DNA from: Lentisphaeria bacterium | GTDB taxonomy: Bacteria > Verrucomicrobiota > Lentisphaeria > Victivallales > UBA1829 | Direction of reading: 5' to 3' | Length of the DNA: 16,437 nt | Assembly: GCA_017456805.1 (NCBI GenBank) | Contig: JAFTIQ010000062.1 | Coordinates: 1 to 16,437 of the forward strand | In this document: piece by piece, positions 1 to 6,629 of the stretch | Position numbering within the stretch: the first letter of the stretch is position 1 | Layout: every line of letters begins with the position of its first letter | The notes under the pieces: generated by a model | Told to the model about the DNA's origin: nothing | What the model saw: the letters and a program-made list of their open reading frames with translations, nothing else | The model's database searches: none | Translations under genes and position numbers: made by a program

Positions 1-357
1 CAACAGCCTCAGCAAGGACAACAGCCTCAGCAAGGACAACAGCCTCAGCAAGGACAACAGCCTCAGCAGGGTCAACAGCCTCAGCAAGGTCAACAGCCTC
101 AGCAGGGTCAACAGCCTCAGCAAGGTCAACAGCCTCAGCAAGGTCAACAGCCTCAGCAGGGTCAACAGCCTCAGCAAGGACAACAGCCTCAGCAGGGTCA
201 ACAGCCTCAGCAAGGACAACAGCCTCAGCAGGGGCAACAGCCTCAGCAGGGACAGCAAGGTCCACAGCCTCAGCAGGGTCAACAGCCTCAGCAGGGGCAA
301 CAGCCTCAGCAGGGACAACAGCCTCAGCAGGGTCAACAGCCTCAGCAAGGACAGCAA
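1..357 (+). repeat. 18-bp in-frame tandem repeat (QQPQQG)n
   Basis: Fourteen consecutive 18-bp units (1-252) each encode QQPQQG. A 27-bp irregular segment follows (253-279, QQGPQPQQG), then four more regular units (280-351) and a terminal CAGCAA. Units differ only at synonymous third positions (CAA/CAG for the fifth codon, GGA/GGT/GGG for the glycine). The array is cut by the window start exactly at a unit boundary, so its true length is unknown. Confidence 0.97.
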
Positions 358-879
358 TCTGCCGCTGATTTGACCAGACAGGCACGCCAAACAGTCGAAC
401 AGCTGGAACAAATGGCACTGGATCTTGGTCAGGCGAAACAGGTCGAGCAGGCAGTAGCCGCGAAAAATGAACTTCAGTTGGCAGAACAGGCGCAACAGGA
501 ACAGGATGGCAAAAAAGCAGAATCTCATTTGCAAAGAGCTGCCCGGATCCTTGGTGCTCCGGAACAGCCGGAACAGCCGCAAGGGAAATCCGGTGAACAG
601 CCGAAATCTCCTCAGCAGGATCAGCAGGATCAGCAGGGTCAGCAGCCCAAGCAGGAACAGCCGCAGACCGGAGCTCAACAGCCGGAACAGCCGAAACCGC
701 CTCAACAGCAGCCGAAACAACCCGTTGCTCTCCCCGTTCAGGAAGGGGATATCGATCCCAAACAGGCAGGTATGATTCTGGATCAGATGGCCCGGGATGA
801 ACAGGATCTCCGTGATGCCCTGAAAGAACAGTTCCGAAAGAAAAACTCCCGGATTCCTCCGGTATCCAAGGATTGGTAA
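1..879 (+). CDS. BatC-like Q/P-rich protein, 5'-truncated
   Basis: The frame is open from base 1 to a TAA at 877-879, so the N-terminus lies outside the window; 292 residues are visible. The first 117 or so residues are repeats of QQPQQG. They are followed by a helical, charged stretch (about 121-185, ADLTRQARQTVEQLEQM onward), a second low-complexity Q/P/E segment (about 188-245), and a conserved-looking tail with QAGMILDQMARDEQDLR that ends in SKDW. A tail of this kind, just upstream of a BatD gene, matches BatC/TPR-type proteins of Bat operons; the TPR or VWA part would be upstream. The low-complexity parts are probably disordered, perhaps a periplasmic spacer. A TTG at 370 could be called as a start, but no stop precedes it and the frame runs through the repeat, so it is internal. 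The family call is inference from the tail and the neighbour. Confidence 0.7.
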   Translation, partial: QQPQQGQQPQQGQQPQQGQQPQQGQQPQQGQQPQQGQQPQQGQQPQQGQQPQQGQQPQQGQQPQQGQQPQQGQQPQQGQQPQQGQQGPQPQQGQQPQQGQQPQQGQQPQQGQQPQQGQQSAADLTRQARQTVEQLEQMALDLGQAKQVEQAVAAKNELQLAEQAQQEQDGKKAESHLQRAARILGAPEQPEQPQGKSGEQPKSPQQDQQDQQGQQPKQEQPQTGAQQPEQPKPPQQQPKQPVALPVQEGDIDPKQAGMILDQMARDEQDLRDALKEQFRKKNSRIPPVSKDW

Positions 880-882
880 AAT

Positions 883-3456
883 ATGAAATATCTTCTCTCG
901 CTTTTCACCTTATTTGCAGCACTTTTCCTGTTCGCAGGCGAAGTGCAGATCTCGCTGTACCCCAAAACGGTTATTGCCGGGGAACCGGCGGAACTGATCC
1001 TGCGGGTAAATTCCAGAACGCCTCCGGAATTTATCCGGATGCCGGATCTTACCGGAGTGGAATGGCTCGGCTCAGCAACCTCTCAGAGATACCAGTATAT
1101 CAATGGGAGATCCACAAGAACCGCAGAACGGAGATACTCTTTTGTTGTGGAACGTCCCGGAACCTACACGATTCCTGAAACAGAGGTCCGCTCCGGCAGC
1201 AGAAGATTTCTGACAGAAGAATTTACATTCCGGGTGCAACAGGCAAAATTCAGCAGCAGATCCGTCGGGAAAAACAGTTATAATGAAAAAGAATCCTATT
1301 CCCGCAAGAATGAACACATGCGCAGCGGCGAACGGGAACCGCGCCCATCAAGAGAAGAGCTGACTGTCGATGATGCAGCATTTTCCAAAATCGTTTTTCC
1401 AAGCTCAAAGACGGAGTTTTATGTAGGGGAGGATATTCCCGCTGAGATTATCGTTTATTGTCTGGCTGGAATCAAAGCAAATTTGACTTATCCGGAACTG
1501 ACTTCTGACAAGGAAAATCTCGTTTACCGGAGCTATAAAGACGAAAATCCTCAGAATCAGAGGTTTGCGACGCCTACGACCCGCAATGAAGTGGTCAATG
1601 GCAGAGATTATATCTGCTATGTTTTCCGGACAGAATTCCGGGCAATTTCCCCGGGAAAGATCACCTTGAGCGCAAAGACAAAGACGGAATTACGCCTGCC
1701 CGGCCATGGAACCAGCAGATCCTCTGACGATCCATTTTTTGACAGCTTTTTCAACAGCGGATTTTTCGGAAAAATCGTTCAGCATACGCTCCGTTCAAAA
1801 TCTCCGGAACTTACGATTCGCCCCCTGCCCCCGCCGCCCGCCGGCAGTCAGGATCTCGGACTCGTCGGGAATTGGAAAATAGAATCCACTCTCTCCGCGC
1901 TGGAAACAAATGTGGGCAATACTGTGACTCTGACCGTTAAGCTGGAAGGAAACGGCGGGTTGGAAAATCTCAAAGCTCCGGAACTGAAAATCGATGGATT
2001 CCGGATTTACACGCCTGAAATCACACGGAATCCCGATGGGAAATCTGCAGAAATCCGTTATATCATGATCCCGACGAAACCCGGAACTTTTGATATCAAA
2101 CAGGAATTCAGCATCTTTGACACAAAAACCGGATCCTATAAAAGCACGATGCTTCATAAACCGCTGACTGTCAAATCCGCAAGCGGAGTGATTCCCGTCA
2201 AAAACAGTCCGAATGTTGTAGATGCCGCGCTCCCGGAACAGGAACCATTGGAAGAACCGGAACATGAACTGGCTGGAATCATGTATTTGAAACGCCTGCC
2301 GGATTCCGGAACAGGAAGTTCCTTCTCCTTTGGAACGAGTCTCTTTTTCCTGCTGCTGGGACTTCTCACATTTGCCGGATGCGAGATCCGGCATTTCAAA
2401 CAGAAAGGAACGGATACGGCTTCCACCCGGAAATCCGAAGCAAAACGAATCAGGAAAAAGCTTATGAATCAATTGAAAACTGCTCAATCCGAAGAAGTTT
2501 ACAACCTTGTCCCGGAAATTTCCGATTATCTCAATAAAGCACTGAATCTTCCGCCCGGAACCTCTATGAATGAAGTTGCAGAAACACTTGAAAAGAAACA
2601 GCCGGATCTTGCCGGAGAACTGAAACAGCTCTCCGCCGGAGCATGGGCTCCCGGGGCAGCAGTTTTCTCGGAAGACCGGATCAGAAAGTTGATCAAAATG
2701 CTTTCCAAAGTTGTAGTTCTGGCACTTTGCTTCATCTCTTTTGCCGCAGCTGCGGAGTTCTCCCAAGTCGATGCAATGAGAGCCTATGACAAAGGCGAAT
2801 TCAAAACCGCAAGAGAATGGTACACCGCTCAATTGAAAAAGGTCGGGATCACACCCGCCCTGCTCTATAACATCGGCAACTGTTATTATCAGGAAAAAGA
2901 GTATGCAAAAGCACAGGCTTGCTATGAACGTGCCCGGATTCTTGCGCCGAGAGACCCGGAGATTCTCCGGAACCTTGAACTGGCAGAGCGGGAAACCGGC
3001 ATCGTTATCCTGAAAAAAATGGAAAAACCCGGGGATATTCCCTCCTGTCTTATGGATCAGATGACTCCGGAAGGATGGTGGAATCTGGCATTTTTCGGGA
3101 TTGCCCTGCTCCTGGCTGCGCTTGGACTGCGGAGATTTTTCAGTATGAAAGTCACGTTGCCGATCGTCTGCTGCGGGCTGATCCTTCTTGTGCTGGGCGC
3201 CGGCATGATGATTGCTCAGGATCAGACGACCTGTTCAAAAACGCGGGCAATGATCATCGAAAAAGAGATTCCGCTCCGGGCATTGCCTTCCATGACGGCA
3301 AAAACTGTCAGTGATGAAAAATTGCAGGCAGCCGAAGTTGTTCAGATCCGGGAATCCCGGAATGACTGGGTCCGTATTCAGGCAGGAAATGCTGTCGGCT
3401 GGGTTCCGGCTTCCGCAGTTGCACGGCTGAATGGTGAAAAGTTCAGCGTTTTTTGA
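883..3456 (+). CDS. BatD-BatE fusion (aerotolerance-type envelope protein)
   Basis: This 857-residue protein begins three bases after the upstream stop. It has a signal peptide (1-18), then BatD-like beta domains (about 19-450; the motif around EWLGSATSQRYQYINGRS is typical of BatD) including the DPFFDSFF segment. A membrane helix follows at about 483-502, then a cytoplasmic helical region (505-605). At Met606 a second signal-peptide-like segment (LSKVVVLALCFISFAAAA) starts a BatE-like half: TPR repeats (about 640-705), two membrane helices (about 733-752 and 757-779) and a C-terminal bacterial SH3 domain (about 790-850, with GWVPASAVARL). The positive-inside rule gives a consistent topology: BatD domains, TPR and SH3 outside the cytoplasm, the helical linker inside. 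In the families known to me BatD and BatE are usually separate genes. The 3' end overlaps the convergent gene at 3443-3835 by 14 bp. The biochemical role of Bat proteins is not firmly established. Confidence 0.85.
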   Translation: MKYLLSLFTLFAALFLFAGEVQISLYPKTVIAGEPAELILRVNSRTPPEFIRMPDLTGVEWLGSATSQRYQYINGRSTRTAERRYSFVVERPGTYTIPETEVRSGSRRFLTEEFTFRVQQAKFSSRSVGKNSYNEKESYSRKNEHMRSGEREPRPSREELTVDDAAFSKIVFPSSKTEFYVGEDIPAEIIVYCLAGIKANLTYPELTSDKENLVYRSYKDENPQNQRFATPTTRNEVVNGRDYICYVFRTEFRAISPGKITLSAKTKTELRLPGHGTSRSSDDPFFDSFFNSGFFGKIVQHTLRSKSPELTIRPLPPPPAGSQDLGLVGNWKIESTLSALETNVGNTVTLTVKLEGNGGLENLKAPELKIDGFRIYTPEITRNPDGKSAEIRYIMIPTKPGTFDIKQEFSIFDTKTGSYKSTMLHKPLTVKSASGVIPVKNSPNVVDAALPEQEPLEEPEHELAGIMYLKRLPDSGTGSSFSFGTSLFFLLLGLLTFAGCEIRHFKQKGTDTASTRKSEAKRIRKKLMNQLKTAQSEEVYNLVPEISDYLNKALNLPPGTSMNEVAETLEKKQPDLAGELKQLSAGAWAPGAAVFSEDRIRKLIKMLSKVVVLALCFISFAAAAEFSQVDAMRAYDKGEFKTAREWYTAQLKKVGITPALLYNIGNCYYQEKEYAKAQACYERARILAPRDPEILRNLELAERETGIVILKKMEKPGDIPSCLMDQMTPEGWWNLAFFGIALLLAALGLRRFFSMKVTLPIVCCGLILLVLGAGMMIAQDQTTCSKTRAMIIEKEIPLRALPSMTAKTVSDEKLQAAEVVQIRESRNDWVRIQAGNAVGWVPASAVARLNGEKFSVF

Positions 3457-3835
3457 ACCCGCCCGGCGGAACAAATTGAATTGATTCACAGGTGATCCCG
3501 AGTTGTGATAAACGCTCCATGATCGCCTGTTTGATTTTCGGATTATCCAGCGCAAGTTTGAATGCGGGGTGATTGATCTCAACTTTCAGAAGACCATCCC
3601 GGAAAAACACCGGACTGCAGAGTTTTGCATTGGCAGGCCCGATGATCTCTTTCCATTCCGCGGAGATCTGTTCCAGCGAAACAGCACCTTCCGAGACGAT
3701 CCCTTTCATGAATTTATCAAGGGAATCTGAAAAAGGATGCAGTTGAGGATTCCGTGAGATCCGTTCATCCAAAGCACGGTCAGGACCATACCAGGAACGC
3801 AGCAAACTGTCTTCACTTTTTTTTGATAAAGGCAC
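3443..3835 (-). CDS. DciA-like DUF721 protein
   Basis: A 130-residue protein whose C-terminal part (about 55-122) fits DUF721/DciA. It has the tryptophan-led segment ISAEWKEIIGP (57-67), the basic and hydrophobic CSPVFFRDGLLKVEINHPAF run (73-92), and a closing strand SIQFVPPG. Members of this family load the replicative helicase DnaB in bacteria that lack DnaC. Whether this copy does so is inference. The N-terminal 40 residues are unique and contain YGPDRALDERISRNP. The start is GTG at 3835-3833, supported by an AGGGG Shine-Dalgarno about 6 bases upstream. It is the last gene of the cimA operon, 25 bp after the stop of the preceding gene, and it ends inside the terminal codons of the convergent Bat gene. 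No transcription terminator is visible at its end. Confidence 0.75.
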   Translation of the reverse strand: MPLSKKSEDSLLRSWYGPDRALDERISRNPQLHPFSDSLDKFMKGIVSEGAVSLEQISAEWKEIIGPANAKLCSPVFFRDGLLKVEINHPAFKLALDNPKIKQAIMERLSQLGITCESIQFVPPGGFKKR

Positions 3836-3860
3836 AATACACCCCTGAACGTCAGGCTCG

Positions 3861-4238
3861 CTACCTTGTTATTTTAAACGCAGCGAATGGAATGCAGAAG
3901 ACGTGCCACGCCAATTTGAAGGGGGCTATGAAACCGTGAAAAAGATAGGTGCATCCGCGCACGAATGTACCGAAAGGCGCACCGATCGTTATCATCAGCA
4001 ATCCCAAAGGAAGTTTCAGCAGGTTGAAGAAATCCGGAATGGTTTTGGAAGCAGCGATCGCCATATTCCGTAAGCCGCGCAGGACATAAGGAGCTGCGAT
4101 CTGTGCCGCCTTGATCGCAATCGGTGTAAGAATTGCAATCGTAACAGGATCAATGGCTTTTGCTTCCGGTGCAGGAGTCAGAAAACAACCGAAAATCACA
4201 CTGAAAATCAAACCGAAAATTATTACTTGCCGTTTCAT
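3861..4238 (-). CDS. Small exported hydrophobic protein, unknown function
   Basis: I do not recognise this 125-residue protein. It has a clear N-terminal signal sequence (basic MKR, hydrophobic core to about residue 20, likely signal peptidase I site after AKA at 26-28). Cys18 lies in a poor lipobox context (IFGC), so a lipoprotein is less likely. The mature part is hydrophobic and alanine/isoleucine-rich, with one or two amphipathic or membrane helices (about 30-62 and 76-120), little charge, and proline- and phenylalanine-rich turns such as GAPFGTF and APFKLAWHVFCIPF. The start ATG overlaps the cimA stop as ATGA (4235-4238), so it is translationally coupled to cimA. The Shine-Dalgarno is weak, consistent with coupling. 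It may be a small membrane-associated envelope protein. Confidence 0.6.
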   Translation of the reverse strand: MKRQVIIFGLIFSVIFGCFLTPAPEAKAIDPVTIAILTPIAIKAAQIAAPYVLRGLRNMAIAASKTIPDFFNLLKLPLGLLMITIGAPFGTFVRGCTYLFHGFIAPFKLAWHVFCIPFAAFKITR

Positions 4239-5818
4239 TTTTCGTTCTTTCTGTACATTAGCAAAGCATATTCTACGGAATCAACGATTGCTTCGTAAGA
4301 AGCATCAATGATATTTTCGCTGACCCCGACCGTGACCCAGGATTTTTTTCCGGGGATCCCGGATTCGATCAAAACCCGGGTTTTGGCTGCCGTTCCGTTG
4401 TCGCCGCTCAAGATACGGACCTTGTAATCCAGCAGACTCATTCCCTTCAATTCAGGATAGAACGGAACAAGAGCTTTCCGCAAAGCGGTATCCAGGGCGT
4501 TGACGGGACCGGAAGAACTTTCAGCTGCCACAAGACTTTCTTCTTCTCCGACCTTCAGTTTAACCGTTGCCTCAGAGATCCGCGCCATTCCGCCGCGTTT
4601 TTCCACAGAGACCCGGAATCCGAGATGTTCAAAGAACGGACTGTATTCTCCGGTTTCTTTTTCCAGCAACAGAGCAAATGAGGCTTCTGCAAGCTCATAC
4701 TCATATCCGAGATTTTCCCGGCGCTTGATTTCGGAAAGGGCTGAGATCAGTTTTTCCGGATCTGCTTCCAAACCGAGTTCTTTGGCTTTCATGCCAAGAT
4801 TGCTCTTTCCGGAAAGATCGGAAATCAGGACCCGCCGTTTGTTCCCAACAGATTCCGGAGCAACATGCTCAAACGTCGTGGGATTTTTCTCAACAGCATT
4901 CACATGCATTCCGCCTTTGTGAGCGAATGCACTGTCCCCGACATAAGGAAGGCGGGGATCGTGATGCAGGTTGGCAATTTCATCCACACAGCGGCTGCAG
5001 TCGCGCAAAGTGGAAAGATTTCCTTCCGGCAGGCACTGTATTTTCATTTTCAGTTCCAGATTCGCAATAATGGAACAGAGGTTTGCATTTCCGCTCCGTT
5101 CGCCGAATCCGTTGATCGTTCCCTGAATATGTCCTGCTCCGGCACGGACAGCTGCAAGAGAGTTTGCCGTTGCCAGTTCTGAATCGTTATGACAATGGAT
5201 TCCGATCGTTACATTTTCCGGCAGAGTTTTCCGGACGATTGAAGTGATTTCATAAATTTCTTCCGGCAGGCAGCCGCCGTTGGTATCGCAAAGAGTCACA
5301 GTGGAAGCTCCGCCGGCAGCGGCACTTTTCAACACTTCCAGAGCATATTCCGGGGCATTTTTATATCCGTCGAAGAAATGTTCGGCATCGAAAACCGTTT
5401 CCCGTCCGGCAGCGGAAAGATAAGCGCAGCTGTCCTGAATCATTTCCAGATTCTGTTCCGGAGAGACCCGGAGGACATCTGTCACATGCAGGAGCCAGGA
5501 TTTTCCGAAGATGGTCACAACGGGGGCTTCGGACTCCAGCAGCAAACGGAGATTCTCATCTTCTTCCGGTCTGTTTTTCGCGCGGCGGGTGCTTCCGAAC
5601 GCAGCAATTTTTGCATGTTGAAGGTTTAATTTCCGGACTTCCTGAAAGAACTCCACATCCTTCGGATTGGATCCGGGCCAGCCGCCTTCGATATAAGCCA
5701 CTCCAAGACGGTCCAGACGTTCTGCGATCCGCAGTTTATCACTTTTGGAAAGGGAAATCCCTTCTGCCTGAGAGCCATCTCTCAGTGTTGTATCATAAAT
5801 CAAAACTTTTCTGCTCAT
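4235..5818 (-). CDS. cimA: (R)-citramalate synthase
   Basis: This 527-residue enzyme should condense pyruvate and acetyl-CoA to citramalate, the first step of the threonine-independent route to isoleucine. The N-terminal DRE-TIM barrel (about 4-275) shows TTLRDGSQ (10-17), the catalytic Arg13/Asp14 pair, the metal-binding HCHND (208-212) and GERSGNANL (239-247). The segment FDAEHFFDGYK (143-153) points to the long citramalate synthase subfamily rather than isopropylmalate synthase. The C-terminal third (about 390-522) fits the LeuA-type regulatory domain, which in the family binds isoleucine for feedback control. One small departure is HCHNDSELA, where a glycine commonly follows the serine. 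The gene leads a - strand operon with 4238-3861 and 3835-3443, and its promoter is at 5899-5872. Isopropylmalate or homocitrate synthase is the alternative, judged unlikely. Confidence 0.92.
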   Translation of the reverse strand: MSRKVLIYDTTLRDGSQAEGISLSKSDKLRIAERLDRLGVAYIEGGWPGSNPKDVEFFQEVRKLNLQHAKIAAFGSTRRAKNRPEEDENLRLLLESEAPVVTIFGKSWLLHVTDVLRVSPEQNLEMIQDSCAYLSAAGRETVFDAEHFFDGYKNAPEYALEVLKSAAAGGASTVTLCDTNGGCLPEEIYEITSIVRKTLPENVTIGIHCHNDSELATANSLAAVRAGAGHIQGTINGFGERSGNANLCSIIANLELKMKIQCLPEGNLSTLRDCSRCVDEIANLHHDPRLPYVGDSAFAHKGGMHVNAVEKNPTTFEHVAPESVGNKRRVLISDLSGKSNLGMKAKELGLEADPEKLISALSEIKRRENLGYEYELAEASFALLLEKETGEYSPFFEHLGFRVSVEKRGGMARISEATVKLKVGEEESLVAAESSSGPVNALDTALRKALVPFYPELKGMSLLDYKVRILSGDNGTAAKTRVLIESGIPGKKSWVTVGVSENIIDASYEAIVDSVEYALLMYRKNEK

Positions 5819-5871
5819 CGCATGATCCCGGTATTGTAACGTTTTTCTGTAATTAAAAAGCTGTTCATAGA

Positions 5872-5899
5872 ATTATACCATATTTTTTCCCTTTTTCAA
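5872..5899 (-). promoter_or_regulatory. sigma70-like promoter of the cimA operon
   Basis: On the - strand TTGAAA (5899-5894) is followed after 16 bases by a perfect TATAAT (5877-5872). Transcription would begin near 5865, giving an untranslated leader of about 45 bases before the cimA ATG at 5818. Confidence 0.7.
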
Positions 5900-5930
5900 G
5901 TTCTTTTTTTCTTTTTTTTCCAAAAAAGTC
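5882..5930. other. Pyrimidine/T-tract spacer between divergent promoters
   Basis: The spacer between the two -35 boxes is almost pure T/C on the + strand, with runs of six to eight T, and ends in CCAAAAAAG. Such tracts are intrinsically bent and can act as UP-like elements. It does not fold into a terminator. The remaining bases of 5819-6039 hold only the two promoters and the leaders. Confidence 0.5.
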
Positions 5931-5931
5931 C

Positions 5932-5959
5932 TTGAAATCCCTGCACGAATGAGTATATT
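5932..5959 (+). promoter_or_regulatory. sigma70-like promoter of the FTR-like/thioredoxin unit
   Basis: TTGAAA (5932-5937), a 16-base spacer and TATATT (5954-5959). The predicted start of transcription is near 5966, giving a leader of about 75 bases to the ATG at 6040. It is back to back with the cimA promoter, with the -35 boxes 32 bases apart. Confidence 0.65.
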
Positions 5960-6039
5960 TTCAAAAAACAGATTCGGCTGTCTGATCTCAATAAAAGTGT
6001 TCTGCCGGTTCAGCAGCTCCGGAACGGAAAGGAAAAAGC

Positions 6040-6249
6040 ATGGAACTCCCGGAAAAAGTCAGATTCAACGAAGATGAAGCACTCGTCAAGAAAATTCAAA
6101 ATGCCCTGATCAAAACCGGAGGCTATTGTCCATGCAGATTGCTTCATACGCCGGAAAATATCTGTATCTGCAAAGAATTTCAGGAACAAATTTCTGATCC
6201 TGATTTCCAAGGATATTGTTACTGCAAACTTTATTATAAGGAGAAATAA
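6040..6249 (+). CDS. Ferredoxin:thioredoxin reductase catalytic-chain-like protein
   Basis: A 69-residue protein with three Cys-X-Cys pairs: CPC (30-32), CIC (42-44) and CYC (60-62). This is the signature of the ferredoxin:thioredoxin reductase beta chain, in which four cysteines hold a [4Fe-4S] cluster and two form the redox disulfide that reduces thioredoxin. The GGYCPCR and CKEF contexts also fit. Spacing is CPC-x9-CIC-x15-CYC, whereas the plant/cyanobacterial form is CPC-x16-CPC-x8-CHC, so this belongs to a shorter variant seen in anaerobes. No variable (alpha) subunit or ferredoxin gene is nearby. The Shine-Dalgarno (AAAGGA) sits before the ATG, and the thioredoxin gene starts two bases after its stop, so the pair should be co-made and is very likely a reductase-substrate pair. 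The electron donor is unknown. Confidence 0.82.
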   Translation: MELPEKVRFNEDEALVKKIQNALIKTGGYCPCRLLHTPENICICKEFQEQISDPDFQGYCYCKLYYKEK

Positions 6250-6251
6250 TC

Positions 6252-6572
6252 ATGGAAGTTCTTCATCTGAACAAAGCATCCTTTGAAAAACTTACGGCTC
6301 AAACGGAAAAACCGGTTCTGATCGACTTTTGGGCAACCTGGTGCGGACCATGTGTCAAGCTGGCTCCGGAATTGGAAAAACTGGCAGCGGCACACCCGGA
6401 AATCATCGTCGGAAAAGTGGAAGTTTCCAGCGATCAGGAAAATATTTCCATTGCGGCATCCCTCGGAGTCAATAACATCCCTGCAATGTTTTTCTATAAA
6501 AACGGAAAACTGGAACAGCGGCTGATCGGTTACATGACTGCGGAAGAACTGGAAGCCAAACTCGGTCTTTGA
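6252..6572 (+). CDS. trxA: Thioredoxin
   Basis: A 106-residue, full-length thioredoxin fold with the active site WCGPC (30-34), the buried Asp25 (in LIDFWATW) and the cis-proline at 77 (NNIPAMF). There is no signal peptide, so it acts in the cytoplasm as a disulfide reductant. A strong Shine-Dalgarno (AAGGAG) lies 8 bases before the ATG and inside the end of the upstream gene. The position directly behind the ferredoxin:thioredoxin-reductase-like gene suggests it is reduced by that protein rather than, or in addition to, an NADPH flavoenzyme. The residues after the cis-proline (AMFFYKNGK) are ordinary for the family. The unit ends in the hairpin at 6585-6625. Confidence 0.95.
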   Translation: MEVLHLNKASFEKLTAQTEKPVLIDFWATWCGPCVKLAPELEKLAAAHPEIIVGKVEVSSDQENISIAASLGVNNIPAMFFYKNGKLEQRLIGYMTAEELEAKLGL

Positions 6573-6584
6573 TAAGAAAATACA

Positions 6585-6625
6585 GGGGAGCAATCTTCCG
6601 GAAGAGGCCGGATGAAACGCTCCCC
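6585..6625. terminator. Two-way hairpin terminator between convergent units
   Basis: GGGGAGC (6585-6591) pairs with GCTCCCC (6619-6625), and the loop contains a second palindrome, CTTCCGGAAG (6595-6604). On the - strand the stem is followed by TGTATTTTCTT, a modest U-rich tail; on the + strand the tail is weak. It lies between the thioredoxin stop and the stop of the convergent oxidoreductase gene, as expected for a shared terminator. Confidence 0.6.
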
Positions 6626-6629
6626 TTCA

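Noticed and set aside
1..357. CRISPR array
   Set aside because: Units are contiguous 18-mers without unique spacers, and they stay in one reading frame of a coding sequence.
1795..2832. A 345-codon - strand open frame
   Set aside because: Antisense to the BatD-BatE fusion, cysteine- and phenylalanine-rich with no family features; the + frame has clear domains.
3845..3857. Small hairpin CCTGACGTTCAGG between the exported-protein and DciA-like genes
   Set aside because: A 5-bp stem with a 3-base loop and no T-run is too weak to call a terminator; it may be chance.
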